In this document: positions 46,701 through 57,900 of the stretch, piece by piece
Layout of the letters: each line of letters begins with the position of its first letter
How positions within the stretch are numbered: position 1 is the first letter of the stretch
NCBI RefSeq assembly: GCF_036711975.1
Contig: NC_091972.1
Coordinates: forward strand, 34,911,001-34,975,000
Length of the DNA: 64,000 bases
Origin: Onthophagus taurus
Lineage: Eukaryota; Arthropoda; Insecta; Coleoptera; Scarabaeidae
Direction of reading: 5' to 3'
Notes under the pieces: generated by a model
Told to the model about the DNA's origin: nothing
Databases searched by the model: none
Seen by the model: only the letters and a program-made list of their open reading frames with translations
Program-made: the position numbers and the translations under genes

Positions 46701-49700
46701 GTAAACCCAATTTCAGCTTAAATTGCTAAAGATTAAGGGCGGAAAATGTTGCTCTTAAAAAGCAGGTCGATGAACTCTATTGCACCGAATGGCTTTCAGT
46801 GTATTTTAATATCTCTACCTGACTCCAAGTCGCTTCTAAAAACTGTATGATTTTCAAGTCGCAATTACTCGCAATACTTTTTATTTTTACAGGTTCGAGT
46901 TGCTCCCAATACCTTGAAAGCACAATTGATCCCGATGGCTTGTACTTCTAGAAGATCCAAATGTCTCTGACTAATATTTTTCGTTATTTATGACTTTCTT
47001 ACAATCATTTGCTTTGAAATAAATTATTGAGGCGGTTTCAAGAAAATCTAAAAGGTAAATAGAAGCAAAATACAAAGACGTAGAATTAAAATTTACGGGC
47101 TCATTTAATCACAAGAAAACAAAATTTTTTTAAATGATAGCGCTATGAAAATTACCTACGTTCCTCAGCTACGGCATTTTCAAATTTAGTGAAGTAGACC
47201 GCACTTCTATTAATCTCTATTTATATTATTATAGATTAACCGAAGATATTGTACACTATGATTATACACATTGTAGGTAAATAAATTCTCAAGCATTTAA
47301 AGACTAACGACTCAAATTAAAATCAGAAAATGATTGCTTAACATCACTATATCTGTATGATTGCCTTATATTATCAATATTTCATCAGCGAAAATAATAA
47401 GGGACCATCTTGTTGGTCGCCTTCTGTCATTAATCTGTTGTTTTCCATTTTGGGTATTTTCATCCCATTTGCATGGCATCCTTATTTTGTTTTTATAATT
47501 TCTGTCATTGTTCTCCTGCATATGTCATCATGCATGCATTATATATCCTTGATTTTGTTTCAAGCGACATACAGTTGCTCTTCCAGATTGTGTGCCTTAG
47601 CGCACAGGCGATTCTGGTTGTCCTGTTGATTTCTGTTTTACAATGTTGCTTACTGGGTTCTCTTCCTATAGTCATGGTCTTACAATCGAGATTTGTATCA
47701 GCCAGTAGGATGGCATCATCTGTATAGCACATCATCTTGATTTATTTTTACTATCGCGTTGTTGAATACCGGAACTATGCACTTCCTCTTGCTTCTATGG
47801 TTGTGTATTAGTTTTAATTATTGATATGTAAGAAGTGTTAAGGTGTACAGTACACCTATTCCAACATCATTCAGACAATAGTAACTATTGTCTGAATGAT
47901 GTTGGAATGTAGATCAAGGAAACAGAAGAAGGCCATTATACTCTACTGATTCTTCATAACCTGTCTGACAATGAAAATACCATCAACCTTGTCAATCTTC
48001 ACTCATTCCGATTTCATTTGCGATATGTTGAGTCGATTAAAGAGCTTCAACGAGCTATTTAGAAGTGTAATATCGCGATAATTATTGGTTGCCCATCTCT
48101 TTTTGTGTAGCTGTATGAGTACAGCAGTGCCTTGCTGGTCATCAGCACTTCCACTCTTTGCCCGCTTATTATTGTCACCCGCTTTATCTTTGAGTCTGTT
48201 CTAGATACATGCACTTGATCAGTTTGAATATAATGCTCTTATGCCACCATTTCTACGTAACAGGGTTTCTACGCGGTTGCGAAGATATCGATCTGTGAAG
48301 TGGGGGGCTTTGACTTTTGGCACGGATAGTAGATCATGTAAAACATTTTTGCCCTATATGTGAGATTGCATTTTTATAATACACTGTTTACAACAATGAA
48401 AAGCATTATAGTTTTAGTGATAACAGCTCATAATTTAGATTCTTATTTAAAGGATTTCTTCCTTAAAACTAGTACATACATCCTAACTCAGAAGATTTCC
48501 AGAGGATTATTACTACAATTATACCAATTTTAAAAGCTTTCCTTGATTAAGACTTAAATTTATTGTAACTTTTATAGCTTTGATTTCTATTAATACTTGT
48601 GATTATTAATTTGAGAACCATGCACCTAAAAAATGTTTATCATATCAGAATATGTGTAATAAACAATAATAAATCATCACAGCTGATTAAGACAAAATAC
48701 ATTCTTTTTTGTACTTTTCTGTTTTAAATATAGTTAATTGAGTTAATTAATTAAAACTATTTTTAAGTTAATTTTTTGGTTGAAAATAAAAAAAAATAAA
48801 TCTTAAACGTAACAAAATCTATTTCAATGTGAAATATGTAAGGATATGGAAATTGAAAATAAAAAAGTTAAGATTAGATAAGGCTGTTCAAACTCGCTTT
48901 GTCATTCTGCGTACTATAAATTTTAAACAAGCCTAACACAGTAAAATATTTATTTGAAAAATCACTTAAAATCTGTTAAAAAACGATTTCATTTAAAAAC
49001 GTAACAATATTCTAAACAAGGTTTTAAAATTAAATGTGTGTATTAAAAAATTGTTTAAAAACAAACATTTTATTTATTTACTCTTGACCTCAATTATTTA
49101 TTACTCATCCAATTATTTACTTACCTTCATATTTAGGTAACAATTTACTAATTAAATAGGGAGCAGCAAGAATTGCCCCCAAAAACGCCACCGTTGACCA
49201 ATTAGACCCTTTTTGACCACCTTCGGTTAATTCCGCCACCGTACCATTTGCCGCTTCACTCCACGCGGCTGATTTTGCGTTTGCAGATACCGGAAGCCCC
49301 ATCATAGCTCTTAATTTGTTGTGTAACCATTTCAAAAACCGGAATATACTAACAGAGTACCAAATTTGCGCGAAAACGCTTCGTAAACGTCCAAAATTTT
49401 CTGCAACACTTAACACGGCACGAAACGAACTCGTCATAGCGAAAAACGTGTTGTCTAGCATCATGGAGATGCTACTAAATGCACGAACGAGATTCTCAAT
49501 GTTCGAAAAGGTGTTTCGTGATCGTTCTTCGACGTATTGTACAAAACGTTCTTCTGCGTTATCTCTACCATATGGACCTGCACCGTAACCACCGTAAGAA
49601 CCGTATCCTCCTAATCCGCCGTAAGAAGAACCATAACCTCCTAGTCCACCATAACTGCTATAACCGCCGTAACCACCATAACCTCCACCGTAACCTCCAT

Positions 49701-51436
49701 ATAAGGAACTACGATATGGCATACTACTATATCCGCCCATTCCTATTAAAAAAAAATTAAGAATCATCATGGGGCTTAAAAATCGACTATTCTTTTTTAA
49801 TCAATGTGAAATGACCCAAGAAACACTAGGTCTAGTGTTAGTTCTGCTTTTCTTTCAATAAAAATATACCACAATCTAACGGTAAACAACATTTAAAACT
49901 AGAACTAACACTAGACCTAGAACTAGAAACATTCGGGTTTAGCCGTCTTGGGAGACGTGCGGCTAACCCCGAATGATTCTAGTTCTAGGTCTAGTGTTAG
50001 TTCTAGTAATAGTGCTAGTGTAAAACTAACACCCGAATGTTTCTAGTTTTAGGTCTAGTGTTAGTTCTAGTTTTAGTTCAATAAAAATATACAACATAAT
50101 AATATTTTATGCTAACTAGCACTACCTACCACTTTACCACTGCCATTAGAACTAACACAAGACCTAGAACTAGAATCATTCGGGTTCAGCCGTCTTGAGA
50201 GACTGGCGGCTAAACCCGAATGTTTCTAGTTCTCGGTCTAGTGTTAGTTCTAGTTTTACACTAGCACTACCAGTAGAACTAAAACAAGACCTAGAACTAG
50301 AATCATTCGGGTTTGCCCGTCTTGAGAAACGTATGGCTAAACCCGAATGTTTCTAGTTCTCGGTCTAGTGTTAGTTCTAGTTTTACACCAGCACTACCAG
50401 TAGAACTAAAACAAGACCTAGAACTAGAATCATTCGGGTTTAGCCACACGTCTCTCAAGACGGCTAAACCTGAATGATTCTAGTTCTAGGTCTTGTGTTA
50501 ATTCTAGTGGCAGTGGTAAAGTGATAGGTAGTTCACCAGAACCATCACAAGACCTAAAACTAGTAGTGTACTTGTGCTAGTGTAAAACTAGAACTAACAC
50601 TAGACCGAAAAATAGAAACATTCGGATTTAGCCCATTTGTCTCTCAGACGGCTAAACCTGAATAATTCTAGTTTTAGGTCTCGTGATGGTTCTGGTGATA
50701 GTGTAAAACTAGAACTAACACTACACCTAGAATGTATCGGGTTTCGAAGGAAGTTCGGGTTAAAAACCCGAATGTTTCTAGTTCTAGGTCTAGTGTTAGT
50801 TCTAGTTTTAGTGCAATAAAAAAATGTAACATAGTGCTATCTTATGCTAACTAGCGCTACCTACCACTGTCACTAAAACTAACACTAGACCTAGAAACAT
50901 TCGGTTTAGCCGTGCGTCTTTCAAGATGGTTAAACTTAAATGATTCTAGTTCTGAGTTTTGTGTTAGCTCTAGTGATAGTATAAAACTAGAACTAAGATT
51001 AGACATAGAAAGTATCGGGTTTAACCTAACCACAAAAAGTGACGTCACGTCGAAACTTTAATGTGATTTTTCGATAAGTTTTACACTTTTCCGCACTTTT
51101 TTTATATGTAACGGCTTACTTAAGTGATTTCCCGTCGATTAAAAGAAATTGTCGACTTTTAAGCGACATGATTCTTGAATTACACCAAAATTTATATAAA
51201 CATATTACATTTATATAAAAAATTTAAAAAATACCTCCGTATGAAGAATATGGGCTACTATAACTACTTCCATAACCTCCAACGCCATACGAATTTTGCA
51301 TGGGACGTGGAGGTAAAGCAGGTCGAGTTGTTGAGGTCCCCATTTGTGGTATAGCAGGGTTGGGGTTGCTGGAACGCATTATGTTCGCACTATTGTTTAA
51401 AGTAGTCGATTCCCATGGTTTTATTGGGGCACTCAT
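43782..51436 (-). CDS. Pex13: Peroxin 13, peroxisomal docking-complex SH3 protein
   Basis: Three exons, 51436-51235, 49742-49125 and 44311-43782, join in phase (1350 nt, 449 residues; human 403). PEX13 is an integral peroxisomal membrane protein that with PEX14 receives cargo-loaded PEX5. The N-terminus is proline/asparagine-rich (residues ~1-45). A Tyr/Gly repeat region follows (about 50-115, GGYGGYSSYGG-type), the YG region thought to form a permeable phase in the import conduit. Next come the conserved amphipathic segment, FLGAILAAPYLISKLL as a membrane segment near 255-272, and an SH3 domain at about 283-347 (KAAFDFVATSQNELT ... GWAFATCNGRSGVVPLNYLV). The tail of ~100 residues is acidic and Lys-rich. 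Intron 1 (1.5 kb) holds a palindrome array; intron 2 (4.8 kb) a LINE relic. Confidence 0.96.
44312..47325. other. PEX13 intron 2, 3 kb without recognisable content
   Basis: Two open frames (44868-45230 and 45337-45942, + strand, 120 and 201 codons) have no recognisable domain, an amino-acid make-up typical of random AT-rich frames, and no matching partner frames. The GC content from about 44.9 to 46.6 kb is slightly higher than the flanking intron, so old transposon sequence is possible. Confidence 0.4.
47330..48190 (-). mobile_element. LINE RT relic with foldback rearrangement
   Basis: The minus strand at about 48170-48010 reads TAVLIQLHKKR, NNYRDITLLNSSLKLFNRL, then IDKVDGIFIVRQVMKN and FFCFLDLHSNIIQT near 47910. 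These match the N-terminal RT blocks of a Jockey/RTE-like element. Lower coordinates (47735-47505) give CYTDDAILLADTN fused to TEINRTTRIACALRHTIWKS, with the segment between deleted. A perfect hairpin (47858-47908) sits at the break inside the CFLDL block. Confidence 0.65.
47858..47908. repeat. Perfect 24-bp-arm hairpin with 3-nt loop
   Basis: ATTCCAACATCATTCAGACA plus four more bases, TAA loop, then the exact reverse complement. It is flanked at 47841-47857 by a second perfect palindrome AGGTGTACAGTACACCT. One arm is LINE coding sequence, so the other is an inverted copy of it. Confidence 0.95.
48200..49124. other. PEX13 intron 2, distal part
   Basis: AT-rich intron DNA with no recognisable gene, RNA or element. 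Confidence 0.45.
49893..51025. repeat. Array of ~100-bp palindromes (CTAGAACTAACACTAGACC / ATTCGGGTTTAGCC)
   Basis: At least seven near-perfect hairpin units occur, at about 49897-50007, 50145-50252, 50276-50383, 50402-50505, 50587-50695, 50707-50803 and 50876-50975. Each has an outer arm ACTAGAACTAACACTAGACC, a middle CTAGAACTAGAA, an inner arm CATTCGGGTTTAGCC and a 20-30 nt centre such as GTCTTGAGAGACG. Spacers repeat TTTTACACTAGCACTACCAG. A longer flank ATGCTAACTAGC(A/G)CTACCTAC occurs at 50110 and 50845. The array fills most of PEX13 intron 1; there is no coding potential. Confidence 0.9.
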
Positions 51437-51938
51437 TTTTACGAGTGAACGATCACGATGCGACGACTTCCGCAACAAAAATCGCACTGAGCCGAAACGA
51501 AACGAACTTGCACTTTACGTTATCACAAAATATTCTCGATCATACTCTTATTTATCTTGTACTCGCGCAACAACAATTTCTTGACAGACGTAAATTACTT
51601 TGACGTTTCAAAGTTCAATTAATTTTAAACGCACTCCCACGGCGATATTTTGAACTAAATATTTTAACAAAAAGAATTTAATTAAATATGATTATTAATG
51701 AATCTGGATTATTTTAGACGTTTGAACCATAAAGTAATTTTTGCAATTTAAGATAATCCAAAATAAGTTATTCAAAGATAAATACGAATAATAAACTTGT
51801 TACTTTCATATTTTGAGGTTGGTTGTCTCTGAATTTTGTTTTGACAAGTTCTGTCAAAATTAAATCTAAAATTTTAAGGTTATGTGTAATTTAAATTAAA
51901 AAAAAACATTTATAATTTTATAATTAGAAATAAGAATA
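51437..51938. promoter_or_regulatory. Shared PEX13/DSCC1 divergent promoter region
   Basis: Only 502 bp separates the two start codons. TTTTGAGGTTGGTT lies at 51811-51824 and TTTTAAGGTTATG at 51873-51885, 54-66 bp before the DSCC1 ATG. No TATA box is evident. Confidence 0.55.
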
Positions 51939-54900
51939 ATGTCTGAAGATAACAGGTATATTTCTTTAATAATCCTTAGTTCTTAATTAATATGGAAAAA
52001 TCTTAAAAATTTTTATAGTAATACTCGTACTTTCGAAGAAGTTAATAACCTACTCTCTCTTGCAAAATTAAATGAAGACGATTTAATTCCAGTATCTCAA
52101 GCTGTTTATTTTTCATCGAACGTCCACGAAAATAATTTAAAATTTTTACAATTAGATAAACACTTAATGGAATGCTTAAAAGAAGGCCAATTATTATATG
52201 TAAAAGGAAACCATGATGATAGCGCCGTTATCTGCACAAAAAGTCGGACTTATAATGTAATTGAAACGGAGACCTCAAATAGTTTATTATTAGCACAAAA
52301 TTTAAAGTTTCAAAAAGATTTTGATGATGAAAAAGACAAAAAAATATCAACCACTAAAATTTATGGGATTTTTAATAGTTATTTAGAAGTTTTACCAGGA
52401 AAACCACATTTAAAAAATTTAGGAACATTACTTGAAAGTACAGCTTACCGAGGTCCTGAATATGAGTCATTAATAAGGGATAAAAAATATACTTTTCAAG
52501 AATTATTAGATACCGTACAAATTTCTGAAGATGAATTAAAAGAAGCTTTAAAAAACATGCATTGTATTACAATAGAAAATATGATACGATTACTCGACTT
52601 TCAATATCACTTTCGAGTATTATCACTAATGTTGAATTTTATCGAGGAAAATTCTTGGGAATTAGATAGGGTAGATTACGAGGAAACAAGAAATGAATTA
52701 AACAATTTAATTCCAACAGAAATATTAGATTCAGTTTTTGATTATTACGCCGAAGAAACTCAATGTATCGATGGATTACAACTTTATCGTTATAATGAAT
52801 ACAAAGTGTGTAGATTCTTTGCAACCGTTTTATTGTCAAGCGCTGGGAAATTTAATTTGGAGGAATTTTTAACTGCTTGGGGCGAATCTGTTCCGCCAGG
52901 AATGATTGTGAATGAAGATATGTTACATGGTATTGCTATTATTGATCGGAAATCAATTCCACCTGTTATTCGAGAATTTAAAGCTGATGTTTTACCAGAT
53001 AATGTTATTGAGAGGCTTAAGGTTTTGTTTGAGGTGAAAGATAAATGGACCTTTGAAGAAATCAGTCCTTATGTTGAGTAAGTTATGAATACTTGTTGAA
53101 CACTGTTTATGGATTTAATTATTTTTTCTTTATTAATTTTTTGTTTCAAACATTTATTTCATGTTATGTAGAATTTGTGTTTGTTTTTATAGAAAGGTAT
53201 GAATTTTTTTATTTTTAATTTTAGGGGATTATTATTTAAAGATAAAGTAACAGTTTAAGTATTTCTTATTTTAGAAACATTGACTTATATAAAGTATAGG
53301 TATTACTAAACAAAGCTAATTAAGGTTGTCTATCATATACCAGTAAACTAATGTTAGTGTGCAAGGACTTAGTCCGCCATTCAAGGAAATACTAAAAAAG
53401 GTCTCAAGATTACTGTGAAATAAGGCAGCAGGTTGACAATTAGTAAGCATTATGTATGAAGTTGATGATATTGCAAATGGACATGTTGATTTAAGAGTAT
53501 AGTGCGTTTTCTGGATCAGACTTGTAAAGCTCCCTTGATTGGGGAGGAGTTGCACTTCAAATTTCCAAATTAAATTTGACTGCTTGTTTCTATACAAATA
53601 AATTGTTCCTTTCGGGATTTTGTAGCCAGTTGTGTGAAAAGATAAACTGAAATATATGTATTTGATGGTCCACACATTAAACTTCTCTTCAAAGATGAAG
53701 ATTTCATTCAACAATGACAGAAAGAGTTTTTAGAAAGTAATATGCTTCTGTGCAATATTAGTAGCAAGGTGCATTTTCTCCAGTCACCTTGAAAATCTTC
53801 TTGTATGTAGGGAAAAAGCTCAATCAGCATTAAATCATCAGATAGCATGAGGAAATAGTGTGCCGGTATGCTAATTTGTTGTGGAGTAAATTTCTAATTC
53901 AATTCTCACAAATCCTGATGACTTTAAAAACTTGGGGGTGACAATGGACTCAGCGCTGTCTTGGCGGTATCAGATTCAGTCTGTTTGTAGGAAGGTCTAT
54001 TTTTGTTTTCATTCTTTGCGTAAACTTGGTTGTTTTCTTCCCCTTGCTGTCCGTCGTAATCTCTGTTACTCATTAATACTGCCCCACATAGATTATGCTG
54101 ATGCTGTGTATCCCGACCTGGCAATTACCCTCCGTAACAAATTAGATACATTGCAGAACAACTGTCTACGCTTTATTTTTGACCTGGGTAAGTACGACCA
54201 TGTTACGCAATATCGTAATCACCTTCAAATGTTGACTGTCGAAAAGCGCAGATTATTCCGTATACTGAGAACGCTGTATAAGATACTTTCTTCTCGGACC
54301 CCAGGATACTTGTACACGAACTTTCAATTCATGTCGTCTCGCGGTCTGCCTACTAGAGCACAGTCTGATACGTTACTTATATTTCCCATTCATCGCACCG
54401 AGAGATATCATGGATCTTTTACGGTGCAGGCTATAATGCTTTGGAATAGTTTACCCATGGAAATACGCAACACTCGTAGTTTTCTGACATTTAAGGTCTG
54501 CTTAAGGGATTATCTATTATCATTACAATTATCAGAATCTAACTATTGATATCGCCTGCTTTTCTCCTCTTTTTCTTTCTCTTCCTCTCTATCAACTGTA
54601 CTCGTTGTGTTGTTTTTCCTCTTTGCTCTTTTTCCTCTTTTTGCTTAAATGTTGAATTATTTATATAGCCATATTGATTTTTTTTTACATACGTTGCTGG
54701 TTGGGTCTTTTGGAAGACATCGCATTTGGCGATAAACTGACCTTTTGTCAACATGCATTACTTATTCATTTATGTATACATATATATTATTTTTCTCTTG
54801 TATTAACTATGTGACAATAAACTTATTATTAGAGCAGATTATTATTAGAACTTTATTTATTTATACTATTTTATCTTCTATGTATTTATTAGTATTCTAC

Positions 54901-57900
54901 AGTTTCTTTGCGTTGATGTATTAGTAAATAGAAAGGAACCGTTTCTTCTCTCAATCTCTTAAATTTGACATATTTGTTATAAACTTATAACCACAAAGAA
55001 GCCAGATTTAATTTACTTTAAAATATAAGTATTTTATGGGTCAACTGGAAATTGGTTAGAGCGTGACGATATTTATGGTCTTGATTCTGTACAATCAAAA
55101 TTTGTTCTGGCCTGAAATATCTTCCTTTGTTTACTAAATCATCATCATTGGTTTTACAACCCTGGAAGGGTCTTCGTCTGCTTAAGGCTTTTCTTCCATT
55201 TCTCCTTATTACGCGCCACCGATCTCCAATTCCTCTCTTTGAGTGTCCTCACATCCTCTCAATCTCTGTCCTACCGTTGTTTGTCTAACTATTTGTTTCG
55301 TCGGTTTCATCTTTTTCATCCGTTCCACCTTCTTCATCCGTTCCACATGTGCTACCCATCTCAGTCTTCCAATTTTTATAGTTGTCACTATATCCGGTTC
55401 CTTGTATTCTTCTTACAGTTCATGGTTAAAACGTCTACGCCACTGTCCCTGATTTCTCCACATATATGTCTAAGTATCATCCTTTCAAACGTCCCCAGGA
55501 ATCTTTCCTCAGCTTGTGTCATTACCCAGGTCTCTGAACCATACATTATCACTGCTCTAATGAGTGTATTATCAATTTTGCTTTTGATTTTCTTGGTTAA
55601 TATGTTTGATTTCAAGTGCTTACGCAGCCCAAAGTAGGTGTTATTGCCCAGATATATTCTTTTTATTTTTGTACTTGTGTCACTTTTGTTTGTTACTAAT
55701 GACCCCAGGTATACAAAACTATCAACACACTCAATGTTATAGCCATCGATTTTTAAATGTTGTGATAATCTTCTCTCCGTTCTTCGTAATTCCCTATAAT
55801 ATTGTAGGTACCTATAATATTTTAGGCGTTCGTACAGAACCAAAGCTAGTACGTTATGGATCTCCCTTCTTATGTAGGAGTACCAGCACCCCGATATTCC
55901 GAATCTTTGGCATCTCTATTTGTACCCATATTTCATTAACTAGTTGGGATATACAACCACATAAAGTGGCCCCACTTTCCTTTAAAAGTTTCGCCGCAAT
56001 ATTATCCAAACTGGGAGCTTTATAATTCTTCAGTTTTTTACAGCGTTTTTGATTTTTCCATACGTATGTACTTTCTCTCCTCTTTGATCTGACTCATCCA
56101 GCCACACTTCTTCCTCTTACGGTTGGGCATCCATATTTAAAAATTCCTCAAAATTCTTTGTCCATCTTTCCAGTATCTCTTCCCTTCTACTTACTATATT
56201 ATCTGCTTTATTACGATTCTGATAGAATTTTCGAACTTGTTGTCGTGTATTCGTTTCTTTCACACTTTGCATTTCCTTTTCCATATATTCTCTCTTTCTC
56301 TTTCATGCATCTTCTTTTCTTCTCAGCCCCTGTATTCTTTATGCCTTTGTTGTAGTGCTTGTATACTACATTTTTCTTTTTTGTTATCCCTGCGCATTCC
56401 TTATCAAACCAGGTTTCATCTCGCTTTTGACATTTTTCTTTTCCCAATGTATCGTTCGTCAACTCTTCAATGCCTTTTCTATATTTAGCCCAATATTGGT
56501 TTATTTTTATTGCTATATTTATTGATCAGCTTTGTTAGTTTTTCTTCTAGTCCATCGTTTTTAAGTTTTATTGTGACATATATCTGTCTATTAGATATTC
56601 TTGCTCTTATTTTCATTTCTAAAGGATAGTGGTCCGAATCGATATTCGATCGTCTTCTGTTTCTGATGTCAAGTATGTTTGAGAAGTGCCTTGCTTCTAT
56701 TAACACATGATTTATTCTGTTCGTTGTCTTTCTGCCCAGCGATACCCCCGTTCCTTTATGAATGTTTCTATGTTCGAACCACGTACCAGATATTATCATC
56801 TTTTTTTATGCTGTAAAGTGTGTTAGTCTAGTGCCGTTATCGTTAGACTCTTTGTGAAGGCTATGTCCCCCAATTGTAGTGTAATATTACATCGCTTGAC
56901 CAACTTTCCCATTCATGTCCTCCACGACATTGTGTATATCATGTTTTGGACATGTTTGGACTAGATTTTCCAGGTCTGGATAGAACTCTTCTTTTTTTGT
57001 GTCTGGTTTTTCTTCGGTCGGGGCGTAATAATTGAAAAATTTTCCTTTTATCCTAAGTTTGCATAGTCTAGGTGATCGTGCTTGGGACTCTAATACATTT
57101 CCTCATATTTTTTTATTCACTATAAACCCAGTTTCCAGAAAATGGTCTTTAGGATGGCAACTATAGAATCTAGTACAGTTTTTTTTGCAAAATACTGGTT
57201 CCTGTCCATCTCATCTGTTGAATTGCGGTTATACTGGCATTGTACATTTCTAATTGTTTTAATAGGCAGTTCAGTGCTTTAGGTCTGTACAGGGATGTTA
57301 CATTTCAAGAGTACCTATAAACCCAAATGATCGTCCTGTTTTCTTAGCAGTTGTTTACTAGTTTCCGTAAATTAGAAGATTAAAACCATGATACACTCAA
57401 TACAGATATGTTTCTGTTTATTGTAAATTATTTGTCTCGCTTTCTTCCATTTATTAGTTCCATTGTTTGTGATAGTTGTAAAAAAGCGATTAACTCCTAC
57501 TTCCTGTATGATTTTCTCATTTTCACTTGCCAAGAAAGTTGCTAAATGCTTAGACTTTGTCTGTTTGTTTATATTGTCTGACTTTGTTTATAAAAAACAG
57601 GCAATGCGGTATTTACAATACAATTGGAGATCGAATGATTTCTACATACATCTCTTGTAAACTTGCATTACAGATAGACATTGATGCTCCTTTTATTTTT
57701 GAGGTAACACATTCTTTCATTCCTTCATGCTCAGCATTCAAGATTTGATAACATGTATCGATTGGATTGGGCAGGGCCGTCTCTATAATATTTGGGGCTT
57801 GGGCCGTCTTTGTGGGGCCCTTTATAAATTTATATAAAAACGTTACGAATACTTCCTTCCAGTATGGTACTTTAGTGTTGTGTTGTGAAACTAATACTGT

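Noticed and set aside
49893-51025. CRISPR array
   Set aside because: The repeats are long palindromes with similar spacers, in a eukaryotic intron; no cas genes or unique spacers.
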